Origin: Acetobacteraceae bacterium
GTDB lineage: Bacteria > Pseudomonadota > Alphaproteobacteria > Acetobacterales > Acetobacteraceae
Direction: 5' to 3'
Assembly (NCBI GenBank): GCA_031291725.1
Contig: JARLIM010000017.1
Span: forward strand, 143,785 to 207,784
DNA length: 64,000 bases
Part shown: in pieces, positions 29,384-37,407 of the stretch
Position numbering within the stretch: position 1 is the first letter of the stretch
How the letters are laid out: every line of letters begins with the position of its first letter
The notes under the pieces: model-generated
Told to the model about the DNA's origin: nothing
The model's input: only the letters and a program-made list of their open reading frames with translations
Database searches by the model: none
Made by a program: the position numbers and the translations under genes

Positions 29384-30339
29384 CGAACCGTATTCTTCTC
29401 TCGGTCGGCTTGCTTGCCGCTGGAATCGTCGGCGGCGTGGTGATTGCCTCCACAACGGCGCTGCATGTCAGCCCCAGCTTCCCGTATGTCTCAACCACGG
29501 CACATCAGTTTGCGTTCAAGCCGCGCACTGACGACCAGATTCCCAAAACGCCGTTTGGCGACATGGTGCGGCTGGGCGAGAACATCTTCCGCGATCCGCA
29601 GACCTATGCCGCCAAATATGTCGGCAATGACCTGCACTGCACCAACTGCCATCTTCAGGCCGGGCGTCTTGCCGGAGCCTCGCCGATGTGGGCGGCCTAC
29701 ACCGCCTATCCGGCCTATCGCAGCAAGAACGGCCATGTGAATTCGTATCAGGAGCGGCTGCAAGGCTGCTTCCGCTACAGCATGAACGGCAAAGTGCCAC
29801 CGTTGGGCGATCCGGTGCTGGTGGCGCTGGAATCCTATTCCTACTTCCTTGCCAAAGGTCTGCCGGTGGGCGAGGACGCGCCGGGGAAGGGCTTCCCCGC
29901 CTTGGCCAAACCGGCCGAGCCACCCGATTACAAGCGTGGGGGCGAGGTGTATGCCCGTGCCTGTGCCTCCTGCCATGCCGCAGACGGGCAGGGGCAATCC
30001 TCGGCCAACAAGGTCGCCTTCCCGCCGCTGTGGGGTGCGCGCTCCTATAATTGGGGCGCGGGGATGACGAACGTGAAAAGTGCGGCCGCGTTCATCCGCG
30101 CCAACATGCCGCTCAATCTGGGCGGTTCGCTCAGCGAGCAGGAAGCCTGGGATGTCGCCCTCTACATCGACAGTCAGGTGCGCCCGCAAGACCCACGCTT
30201 TGACGGCGATGTGCAGAGCACGCGCAAGAAATACCAGAACACGCCGATGTCGATGTACGGCCAGACCGTCAACGGCGCCGTGCTGGGTGATCCGGCAGTG
30301 ACACCGCCCTCCGGCACCGTGCCGGCCACGGCCAATTAG
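29380..30339 (+). CDS. tsdA: Thiosulfate dehydrogenase TsdA (diheme cytochrome c)
   Basis: A 319-residue periplasmic enzyme joining two thiosulfate molecules to tetrathionate. An N-terminal signal or anchor (ILLSVGLLAAGIVGGVVIA) is followed by heme 1 (CTNCH, 87-91) and heme 2 (CASCH). The diagnostic feature is Cys130 in LQGCFRYSMNG, which matches the cysteine that ligates the active-site heme in characterised TsdA. A Met ligand candidate for heme 2 is in WGAGMTNVK. The ATG at 29380 overlaps the tsdB stop; a longer frame reads through tsdB out of phase and is not real. Eleven bases separate it from the oxidase genes. Confidence 0.88.
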   Translation: MTNRILLSVGLLAAGIVGGVVIASTTALHVSPSFPYVSTTAHQFAFKPRTDDQIPKTPFGDMVRLGENIFRDPQTYAAKYVGNDLHCTNCHLQAGRLAGASPMWAAYTAYPAYRSKNGHVNSYQERLQGCFRYSMNGKVPPLGDPVLVALESYSYFLAKGLPVGEDAPGKGFPALAKPAEPPDYKRGGEVYARACASCHAADGQGQSSANKVAFPPLWGARSYNWGAGMTNVKSAAAFIRANMPLNLGGSLSEQEAWDVALYIDSQVRPQDPRFDGDVQSTRKKYQNTPMSMYGQTVNGAVLGDPAVTPPSGTVPATAN

Positions 30340-30349
30340 GGAGCGCACG

Positions 30350-30487
30350 ATGCGCGAGCATTCCTCTTCCGGCGCAGAACTGCCGCCGACCCAGCCCATC
30401 GGCGCCTGGGTGGTGGGCGGTTTCCTGCTGTTCGCCGTGCTGACCATCTGGACGTTGGCAGCGGTTATCTTCCAGGTCCGCAGCTAG
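30350..30487 (+). CDS. ba3-type oxidase small subunit (subunit IIa-like, single membrane helix)
   Basis: A 45-residue protein with one predicted membrane helix (WVVGGFLLFAVLTIWTLAAVIF) and short polar ends. GGAG lies 7 nt before the ATG. Its position directly before subunits II and I matches the third, single-helix subunit (IIa/CbaD) of Thermus ba3 oxidase. It completes the helix that is missing from the single-helix subunit II. Small size makes homology hard to judge, but context and ribosome binding site are strong. Confidence 0.8.
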   Translation: MREHSSSGAELPPTQPIGAWVVGGFLLFAVLTIWTLAAVIFQVRS

Positions 30488-30496
30488 GAACGCAGC

Positions 30497-31027
30497 ATGA
30501 CCGACAATTCCCCCTCGGCGGCCTTCGAGCATGGCTTTCACACAGTGGCAGAGCGCCATGAGCGCATCTGGCTGTTCATCTCGCTGGCGCTGTTGAGCCT
30601 GTTGATGGCAGGTGCGATGTATTTCGTGGTGGCGGATTATGGCGTGGTGGTGAAAACCGCCGGCTATCAGCGCCACCCGGAAGATGCAGCCACCGGCGCC
30701 TTCGCGGTGGATCAGGGCCTTATGCGGACCGGGCCGAATACCTATGCGGTGCACATGCTCGCCCATCTTTGGCAATGGACGCCAAGCCCGCTGCATGTGC
30801 CGCAGAATGCGGAGATCACCTTCTACATCACCAGCTCCGACGTGCTGCACGGCTTCGAGGTGCAAGGCACCACGATCAACGTGACCGCCATTCCCGGCAC
30901 GATTGGCAAGGTGACCTACACCTTCCGCCATGCTGGCAGTTACAACATCATCTGCAATGAGTTCTGCGGCATCGAGCATCAGAACATGCTGGGGCGGATC
31001 ATCGTCGATCCGGCAAATCACTCATGA
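30497..31027 (+). CDS. Cytochrome c oxidase subunit II, ba3 type
   Basis: A 176-residue subunit with one N-terminal membrane helix (IWLFISLALLSLLMAGAMYFVV) and a periplasmic cupredoxin domain. The CuA ligands are complete: His in SSDVLHGFEV, then CNEFCGIEHQNM giving two Cys, one His and one Met. It accepts electrons from a soluble cytochrome c, possibly TsdB. It overlaps the subunit I gene by 4 nt. Confidence 0.93.
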   Translation: MTDNSPSAAFEHGFHTVAERHERIWLFISLALLSLLMAGAMYFVVADYGVVVKTAGYQRHPEDAATGAFAVDQGLMRTGPNTYAVHMLAHLWQWTPSPLHVPQNAEITFYITSSDVLHGFEVQGTTINVTAIPGTIGKVTYTFRHAGSYNIICNEFCGIEHQNMLGRIIVDPANHS

Positions 31028-32757
31028 GCGCCACCACGCACGGCAACATCGCGCTACCGCACGCCAGCACAGATTCGGCCGAACGTCGGTTGATGCTGGG
31101 TTTCCTGGTTTTTGGTTTCTCGGCGCTGTTCATCGGTGCCAGCATTGGCCCCTTACAGGCGTTGAATTACGGCGGGATCAACCTCTACCCGTATCTTCGC
31201 CCACTGTTGCAGACCTATTATCAGGGCCTGACGGTGCATGGTGTGCTGAATGCCTATGTGTTCACCTTCTTCCTGGCCTGTGGGCTGTTGGTTTATCTGC
31301 CCGCGCGCGAACTCGGCCTGTCGCCCAATCTGCTGCTGTGGCGTGCCTGTTTCGGGCTGATGGTTGTCGGAACGCTGATGCTGCTGGTGGGGATGTTCGA
31401 TAATTCGTCGAGCGTGCTCTACACCTTCTATCCGCCGCTGAAGGGCAGCGCGCTGTTCTATCTCGGCCTGACGTTGCTGGTGGTGGGCAGCCTGTTTCCG
31501 CTGCCGATCCTGCTGGATCTGCGCGGCCGTTGGAGGCGCCAACGCCCCGGCGAGATCACCCCGTTGGCGACGTATATGAGTCTGGCCACGATGCTGATGT
31601 GGTTCCTGGCAGGCTTCGGCGCGGCGGCGGAGTTGTTGGTGCAACTGGACCCTTGGGTGCTGGGACTGACGCAGACCGTCGATCCTTCCATCGCACGCAC
31701 GCTGTTCTGGTGGACCGGGCATCCGATTGTCTATTTCTGGCTGATGCCGGCGTATGTGTCCTGGTATTGCCTGCTGCCCAAGCAGGCGGGCGGCAAGCTG
31801 GTGTCGGACCCGGCGGCGCGGATGACCTTCGCGCTGCTGTTGATCTTCTCGCTGCCGGTGGGCAGCCATCATCAATATCTCGACCCCGGCATCTCGCCGG
31901 TGTGGAAAGTCATTCTGACCGCTCTGACCCTTTCGGTGGCGCTGCCCAGCCTGATCACCGCCTTCACGATGGCGTTGAGCCTGGAATATGGCGGGCGGTT
32001 GCGCGGAGGGCGCGGGGTGTTGGGTTGGTTCACCGCCCTGCCCTGGCGCAATGCCGGCGTGGCGGCGCAGGTGTTGGCGATGATCACCTATATCTTCGGC
32101 GGCGCCGGCGGTGTGGTGAACGGCTCATGGCAGCTGGACAACATCGTGCACAACACGATCTGGATTCCTGGGCATTTCCATCTGACAGTCGGCACCGCCA
32201 CCGCGATGACCTTCATGGGTGTTTCCTTCTGGATGCTGCCGCATCTGACCGGCCGCACATTGCTGATGCCGCGCCTGGCGCTGGCCTCGGCGTGGCTGTG
32301 GTTTATCGGCATGTCGATCTTCGCATTCGGCATGCATTGGGCCGGCCTGCTTGGCGTGCCGCGTCGGGCCTGGGTGTCGTATATGCCGCAGGAGGCCTAT
32401 GATCGCGTCTACGGTCTTGCCCATCTGCCGCTCGGGTTGGTGGCGCTGGGCGGGGTGATTTTGTGGCTGGCGGTGGTGGCGTTCTATCTGGTGTTCTTCG
32501 GCTCGCTGTTGTTCTCGCGGCAGGGCACGGAGGAGCCGATCCCGTTCGCCCAAGCCTTCCACCGCCGCGCCAGCTACGCCATCGGCCAGCCTGTGGGCGA
32601 TCTGCCGGGTGAGCCGACGCCGAAGCTTGCCCGCGCGCTGGAGCATCTCGGCCTGATCACCGCCTTCACGGCGTTCATCACCCTGGCGGCCTATATTCCG
32701 ATCCTGTGGCCGATGATCCGGAATGCCACCCAGGCGACGGGTTGGAACGTGTGGTGA
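31024..32757 (+). CDS. Cytochrome c oxidase subunit I, ba3 type (heme-copper family B)
   Basis: A 577-residue polytopic protein. The CuB and cross-linked His-Tyr motif is WTGHPIVYFWLMPAYVSWY, close to the Thermus ba3 form; GSHHQYLDPG gives the other CuB histidines and IPGHFHLTVGTATAMTF the heme histidines. The K-channel Glu typical of A-type enzymes is not seen, so it belongs to family B, usually of high oxygen affinity. It is followed by its own assembly factors, so the cluster is self-contained. Confidence 0.95.
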   Translation: MSATTHGNIALPHASTDSAERRLMLGFLVFGFSALFIGASIGPLQALNYGGINLYPYLRPLLQTYYQGLTVHGVLNAYVFTFFLACGLLVYLPARELGLSPNLLLWRACFGLMVVGTLMLLVGMFDNSSSVLYTFYPPLKGSALFYLGLTLLVVGSLFPLPILLDLRGRWRRQRPGEITPLATYMSLATMLMWFLAGFGAAAELLVQLDPWVLGLTQTVDPSIARTLFWWTGHPIVYFWLMPAYVSWYCLLPKQAGGKLVSDPAARMTFALLLIFSLPVGSHHQYLDPGISPVWKVILTALTLSVALPSLITAFTMALSLEYGGRLRGGRGVLGWFTALPWRNAGVAAQVLAMITYIFGGAGGVVNGSWQLDNIVHNTIWIPGHFHLTVGTATAMTFMGVSFWMLPHLTGRTLLMPRLALASAWLWFIGMSIFAFGMHWAGLLGVPRRAWVSYMPQEAYDRVYGLAHLPLGLVALGGVILWLAVVAFYLVFFGSLLFSRQGTEEPIPFAQAFHRRASYAIGQPVGDLPGEPTPKLARALEHLGLITAFTAFITLAAYIPILWPMIRNATQATGWNVW

Positions 32758-32764
32758 TCGCGGC

Positions 32765-33373
32765 ATGAGAAAATTGTCGCGTCTGTTGATGCGCTATTCC
32801 ATCCCGCTGATGATGGCGCTGGGGCTGGGGGCGGTCTGGCTGAGTTCCGCGCGACAGCATCTTTCGCCGCAAGCGGGCACCGCAATGGCTGACCGCCGTG
32901 CCCCTGCACTGCAACTGAGCGACGATATCGGCCGACATTTCAGCCTCGCCGACCAGCGCGGTCGGGTGGTGCTGGTCTATTTCGGCTATGCCTCCTGCCC
33001 GGATATCTGCCCGACCACGCTGGCGGCGATGCAGACGGTTTGGCAGCATCTGGGAGCCGATCGGGACCGGTTTCGCCTCGTCTTCGTCACGCTGGACCCG
33101 GAGCACGACACCGCCCCGGTGCTGCACGACTATCTTGCCAATTTCCCGCCCGCGCCGCTGGGGCTGACCGGCTCGGTGGCCGACATCACCGCGGCGGCGA
33201 AGGACTGGGGGATTGAATGGCACCGCGCCGCCGATCCCCGCTTCATTGACCACAATTCTGTCATCCAGGTGGTGGGGCCGGATGGCGGGATGAAGCTGCG
33301 CTTCGGCTATTCGCAACTCGGTGACCCTGCCGCTGTGGCGCATGATCTGTTGCAGGTGCTGCATGCGGGCTGA
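32765..33373 (+). CDS. SCO1/SenC/PrrC copper chaperone for CuA assembly
   Basis: A 202-residue membrane-anchored thioredoxin-fold protein. One N-terminal helix (YSIPLMMALGLGAVWLS), the copper-binding CPDICP motif, and the third ligand His in FIDHNSVIQVVGPDG. It delivers copper to subunit II. The ATG at 32765 lies 7 nt after the subunit I stop; the longer upstream reading overlaps that gene. It overlaps the CtaG-like gene by 11 nt. Confidence 0.92.
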   Translation: MRKLSRLLMRYSIPLMMALGLGAVWLSSARQHLSPQAGTAMADRRAPALQLSDDIGRHFSLADQRGRVVLVYFGYASCPDICPTTLAAMQTVWQHLGADRDRFRLVFVTLDPEHDTAPVLHDYLANFPPAPLGLTGSVADITAAAKDWGIEWHRAADPRFIDHNSVIQVVGPDGGMKLRFGYSQLGDPAAVAHDLLQVLHAG

Positions 33374-33986
33374 CCGCCTGCGCATCCTGAGCGCGATCTG
33401 CGGCGTTCTGATGCTCGGCTGGGGCTTTTGGGGCATACACGACCCGTTGGCCTCGATGGCGAGCTACACTGCGGCCTTGATGGTGCTCAACCAGATCGCA
33501 CCGCCCTTGCTGCTGCTGGCAGTGCCGCGTCGGGTGGCCGGTGGCGTATTCGGCGACATGCTGTTCGATCCGCTGGCGGCGAGCGTGGTGTTTGTCGGAT
33601 TGAGCGTGGCCATAAGCCTGCCGGGGATTTTTGACCGCAGCCTTGCCGGTGCGCTGTATGCCGCCCCGCTCGGCTTGCTGGAATTGATCGCCGGGCTGAT
33701 GTTCTGGGGACAGTTGATGCCGGCAACCCGGCGCATCGCCCGTCTTTGGCTGGCGGGAACTCTGGGATGGCTGGGCAGTCTGCCGATGATGGTGGTGGCG
33801 CTGGTGTGGATGTTGTGGCCGGATGTGCTCTACACGCCGTATCTGGACGTGATCTGCCGTTGGAACGTGCCGCCGATCACCGATCAACATTGGGCGGGCT
33901 TTGTGATGTTCCTTGCGGGCCTGCCATTGCAATTGGCGGCGGCGTGGTTGGTGCTGGGGATTGGCCGCCACAGCGAGACTGCTTAA
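33363..33986 (+). CDS. CtaG-like (caa3-type) cytochrome c oxidase assembly membrane protein
   Basis: A 207-residue protein with about six hydrophobic segments, including a Met-rich one (LIAGLMFWGQLMPATRR) and the closing segment WAGFVMFLAGLPLQLAAAWLVLG. Membrane-embedded CtaG_2/caa3_CtaG proteins assist copper insertion into heme-copper oxidases. The ATG at 33363 overlaps the Sco stop. It ends the tsdBA-oxidase gene string; the next gene follows after 78 nt with no clear terminator. Confidence 0.75.
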   Translation: MRADRLRILSAICGVLMLGWGFWGIHDPLASMASYTAALMVLNQIAPPLLLLAVPRRVAGGVFGDMLFDPLAASVVFVGLSVAISLPGIFDRSLAGALYAAPLGLLELIAGLMFWGQLMPATRRIARLWLAGTLGWLGSLPMMVVALVWMLWPDVLYTPYLDVICRWNVPPITDQHWAGFVMFLAGLPLQLAAAWLVLGIGRHSETA

Positions 33987-34064
33987 AGATCGCGCCGACA
34001 GGACATAGACAGATTTGCCGCGACCGCCGACGGTCAGGCAGGGCGTTAGAAAGGCAGTGGCGCG

Positions 34065-35213
34065 ATGCGGATCACGGCTCTCACCAGCTACATCGTCCCA
34101 CCACGCTGGCTGTTCCTCAAGATCGAGACCAGCGAGGGCATCGCCGGATGGGGAGAGCCGGTGGTGGAAGGCCGCGCCCACACAACGGCCGCGGCGGTGG
34201 CGGAATTGGCCGATTATCTGATCGGCAAAGACCCGTTCCTCATCGAGGATCATTGGACGGTGATGTATCGCGGCGGCTTCTATCGCGGCGGGGCGGTGCA
34301 TATGAGCGCCATTGCCGGGATCGATCAGGCATTGTGGGACATCAAGGGCCGCGCGCTCGGCGTGCCGGTGCATCAACTGCTCGGCGGGCAGCTGCGCGAC
34401 AAGATCCGCGTCTATTCCTGGATCGGTGGCGACCGCCCGGCCGATGTGGCCGCTGCCGCCCGCGACGTGGTGGCGCGCGGCTTCACGGCGGTGAAGATGA
34501 ACGGGGCGGAGGAGCTGCAATTCGTCGACAGTCACGCCAAGATCGACGCGATCATCGCCAATGTCGCCGCCGTGCGCGAGGCGGTTGGCCCCTATGTGGG
34601 GATCGGTGCCGATTTCCATGGCCGCGTGCACAAGCCGATGGCCAAGGTGCTGGCCAAGGAATTGGACCAGTTCAAGCTGATGTTTATCGAGGAGCCGGTG
34701 CTGAGCGAGAATGCCGAGGCGCTCAAGGAGATCGCCAATCACTGCTCAACCCCCATCGCTTTGGGCGAGCGGCTGTTTTCGCGCTGGGATTTCAAACACA
34801 TCCTCGCCGGCGGCTATGTGGACATCATCCAGCCCGACCCGTCGCACGCCGGCGGCATCACCGAAACCCGCAAAATTGCCGCGATGGCCGAGGCCTATGA
34901 CGTGGCTTTGGCGCTGCATTGCCCGTTGGGGCCGATAGCCCTGGCCGCCAATCTTCAGCTCGATGCCGTCTGCTACAACGCCTTCATTCAGGAGCAGAGC
35001 CTGGGCATTCACTACAATGCCGGCAGCGACCTGCTCGACTATCTGAAAGACCCCTCGGTCTTCGCCTACAAGGACGGCTTCGTCGCCATTCCGCAGGGGC
35101 CGGGATTGGGGATCGAGGTGGATGAGGATGTCGTCCGCCGCCGCGCCGCAGAGGGCCATCGCTGGCGCAACCCGATCTGGCGGCACCAGGATGGCAGTTT
35201 CGCCGAGTGGTAG
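34065..35213 (+). CDS. dgoD: D-galactonate dehydratase (enolase superfamily, DgoD type)
   Basis: A 382-residue mandelate-racemase-subgroup enzyme that would dehydrate D-galactonate to 2-keto-3-deoxygalactonate. Start MRITALTSYIVPPRWLFLKIET is typical. Metal and catalytic residues are seen in GADFHGRV (Asp and the catalytic His), FIEEPVL, ALGERLFSRWDF and HCPLGP (second His). No dgoK or dgoA aldolase is adjacent, so the rest of a De Ley-Doudoroff route would be elsewhere. A hairpin follows at 35251. Confidence 0.9.
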   Translation: MRITALTSYIVPPRWLFLKIETSEGIAGWGEPVVEGRAHTTAAAVAELADYLIGKDPFLIEDHWTVMYRGGFYRGGAVHMSAIAGIDQALWDIKGRALGVPVHQLLGGQLRDKIRVYSWIGGDRPADVAAAARDVVARGFTAVKMNGAEELQFVDSHAKIDAIIANVAAVREAVGPYVGIGADFHGRVHKPMAKVLAKELDQFKLMFIEEPVLSENAEALKEIANHCSTPIALGERLFSRWDFKHILAGGYVDIIQPDPSHAGGITETRKIAAMAEAYDVALALHCPLGPIALAANLQLDAVCYNAFIQEQSLGIHYNAGSDLLDYLKDPSVFAYKDGFVAIPQGPGLGIEVDEDVVRRRAAEGHRWRNPIWRHQDGSFAEW

Positions 35214-35250
35214 ACGCGAGGATTGCCTGGATCACCGGGGCGACCAAGGT

Positions 35251-35276
35251 GGTGGGACCCCTTTCGGGGACCCACC
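35251..35276. terminator. GC-rich hairpin after dgoD
   Basis: GGTGGG-A-CCCC, loop TTTC, GGGG-A-CCCACC: a ten-pair stem with one A-A mismatch, 38 nt after the dgoD stop. It marks the last native-looking sequence before the foreign segment; it may also be a dispersed palindrome. Confidence 0.55.
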
Positions 35277-35293
35277 CTACGGCGGCTCTGTAG

Positions 35294-35404
35294 GTTTCAG
35301 AGGCCCGGCAGCGCCGCGGTGAAGGCGCGACGGCGTGCGAGCTAGCCGAGAGCTACAATGTCGCCAAATCCACCATCGCCCGCATTACACGGGGCGTAGC
35401 ATGA
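35294..35404 (+). pseudogene. C-terminal remnant of a serine recombinase (resolvase/invertase helix-turn-helix)
   Basis: After an in-frame TAG at 35291, an open stretch encodes EARQRRGEGATACELAES and then YNVAKSTIARITRGVA before a TGA. The pattern Arg-rich helix, ELAESYNVAKSTIARI is that of the DNA-binding HTH at the C-terminus of resolvase/invertase recombinases; the catalytic domain is missing. Its stop overlaps the start of the WGR frame (ATGA), as if the two were once one transcription unit on a plasmid or transposon. Confidence 0.5.
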
Positions 35405-35646
35405 TTGCTGTAGTCCTGTATCGTATCGAGCAAGCGCAGAACAGGGAGCGCTACTAGACCCTCGCCTTCAAGCGCGAGTTGTTCGCTGCGTGGTGCGTAA
35501 TCACCGAATGGGGCCGCATTGGCAGAAATGGGCAGAAGCGCTGCATCCCCTTCGCTACTCCGACCGAGGCCGAGGCTGCTCTTTCTAGCCAGCAGCGGGC
35601 GACGGAACGGCGCATCTACAAAACCTTTAGTTTGGAGCAAAACTGA
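35401..35646 (+). pseudogene. WGR-domain gene interrupted by an in-frame TAG
   Basis: The frame ATG(35401)-TGA(35646) encodes an almost complete WGR domain: MIAVVLYRIEQAQNRERY, stop, then TLAFKRELFAAWCVITEW and GRIGRNGQKRCIPFATP followed by TEAEAALSSQQRATERR. The WGR triplet itself reads WGR (EWGRIG). A single TAG at 35455-35457 breaks it after residue 18. WGR domains are found in nucleic-acid-modifying proteins and as short stand-alone proteins on mobile elements. The TGA is directly followed by the ATG of the NTPase gene. A nonsense mutation is the simplest reading; translation of the downstream part from a later start is possible. Confidence 0.75.
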
Positions 35647-37407
35647 ATGTCCGTTGCGTTCGCTAAAAAGGCTTTGCAAAGATTTCTGTCAGACCCGGAG
35701 CCGGAGGTGCTTTGCATCAAAGGAAATTGGGGAGTGGGGAAAACATACGCTTGGAATGAGGCCGTAAAAGAAGCGGTTTCTAGTAAAACGTTGAAGCTAA
35801 GAAAATATGCTTACGTATCATTATTTGGGATAAAGGATTCGTCGGATATTTTGCAGTCAGTGTTTGCGCTCGCAGAAAATACATATCCGTCGGAAAATAA
35901 GACGGTAGTTCCCAAAAATATTATTGGGTATAATTTGCACGAAATGGAACTGGGGAAGAAATTTAGGTCACTCCTCGGCTTTGCCTCAGAACATGTTTCT
36001 GTTCCTCATATCGCAGGCTTGGGTGGGGTGGCCCGCGCAGTATTGTCAAGCTTCGTGGGTGATACGCTGGTTTGTATCGATGACTTCGAGCGCAAAGGCA
36101 AATCCGTCACCGTCAACGAGATAATGGGCGTTATCGCGCAACTGCGCGATGCGCGACGGTGCAAAGTTGTCCTCATTCTCAACGAAGACAGTTTAGATGA
36201 AAAAGAGAAAGAGGAGTTCCACCGATACTCTGAGAAGGTCATCAATCGCGCAATTCAATTTAAGCCTACCGAAGCAGAGGCTACCGCTATCGCGTTTCCA
36301 GGAAATGACGATCTAAACGAATGTTTGCGTAAATATTGTGAAAATCTTGGAATCTTAAATATTAGGATAATGCTTAAGATGCTCCGCATTGCTAAAGAAC
36401 TATTGGATTTAGTCAAGACAACAGATGAATATGTCAGAAATGCCATACTTAGATCATTGGTTGTTCTGGTGTGGGCGGCTTTTTCACCACCGGGCGAAGG
36501 CGCCCCCTCCCTCGCTTATCTGAAGGACAAACGCTTTGGGCATTTTATGGGGTATGACGACAAAAAAGTTTCCCCGCAGGAGACCGAGTGGGGCGTGATG
36601 CTGAACGATTACGGATTTTCTCACTGTGACGAACTCGGCCTGCTAATGATTAGCGGTATCGAACAAGGGTTTTTCAACGACGAGAAAGTATCTATTGAGA
36701 TTGAGAAATTGCTTATAAACACTGCTAAAATTCGTGGGGAAGCGGCCTTGACGGCAGCATGGGCTGCTTACCACGATTCATTCGACGACAACGCGGATGA
36801 AGTCGCAAGCTCCCTCTATGACGGGTTCCTCAAGAATATCTCATATTTAACTCCTCTCAATTTAAACGGTGCTGTTATCATATTAAAAACGACTGGACAT
36901 GTCACACAAGCCCATGACTTGTTGAAAAGATATATTGATGCGCACTGCGGCGAGGACATATTTGACCTCTCGGAAGACGTATTCGGGGGGTATGTAACTG
37001 ACCCCGATGTCGTTGCGGCATTCGCGGAAAAGGCCAAGGAGAAGGTAGACAATCTGCCCGTGCCGATGGAGGCCGCCACCCGGATTTCCAACGGCGGATG
37101 GAGCTTAAAAGACGAAGAAAGTCTAGCAGCTCTTTCCGTGGATGACTTTGTGGTCGCATTCAAATCGGCCAAAGGCAAGGAACGACGGACTCTTATATTT
37201 GGCAGCTTAGAGTTCCGCAAAATTTCAAATGCATCCGAGCGCCAGATGCGCATCGCTCAAAACGCCAAAGCGGCACTTGCGAAAATAGGTCAGGAAAGCC
37301 CGCTGAATGCACGTCGCCTAGAGGCATACGGAATCAAGCTTGATAATCCAAAAGACGTTAAAACGGCGGAGGGCCAAGCTGGTGGCGATCAACCATTGCG
37401 CGCCTGA
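35647..37407 (+). CDS. KAP-like P-loop NTPase of unknown function, horizontally acquired, candidate defence protein
   Basis: A 586-residue protein with Walker A GNWGVGKT (26-33), Walker B LVCIDDFER (141-149) and a sensor-like VVLILNEDSL (about 174-183), followed by a long alpha-helical C-terminal region without recognised motifs. The layout (hhGxWGxGKT, then hhhIDDxxR) is that of KAP/STAND-like NTPases, many of which act in phage defence. No membrane helices are evident. The base composition is clearly AT-richer than all neighbours and codon use differs (AAA, TTT, AAT are frequent). It starts directly after the WGR remnant. Function unknown. Confidence 0.7.
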   Translation: MSVAFAKKALQRFLSDPEPEVLCIKGNWGVGKTYAWNEAVKEAVSSKTLKLRKYAYVSLFGIKDSSDILQSVFALAENTYPSENKTVVPKNIIGYNLHEMELGKKFRSLLGFASEHVSVPHIAGLGGVARAVLSSFVGDTLVCIDDFERKGKSVTVNEIMGVIAQLRDARRCKVVLILNEDSLDEKEKEEFHRYSEKVINRAIQFKPTEAEATAIAFPGNDDLNECLRKYCENLGILNIRIMLKMLRIAKELLDLVKTTDEYVRNAILRSLVVLVWAAFSPPGEGAPSLAYLKDKRFGHFMGYDDKKVSPQETEWGVMLNDYGFSHCDELGLLMISGIEQGFFNDEKVSIEIEKLLINTAKIRGEAALTAAWAAYHDSFDDNADEVASSLYDGFLKNISYLTPLNLNGAVIILKTTGHVTQAHDLLKRYIDAHCGEDIFDLSEDVFGGYVTDPDVVAAFAEKAKEKVDNLPVPMEAATRISNGGWSLKDEESLAALSVDDFVVAFKSAKGKERRTLIFGSLEFRKISNASERQMRIAQNAKAALAKIGQESPLNARRLEAYGIKLDNPKDVKTAEGQAGGDQPLRA

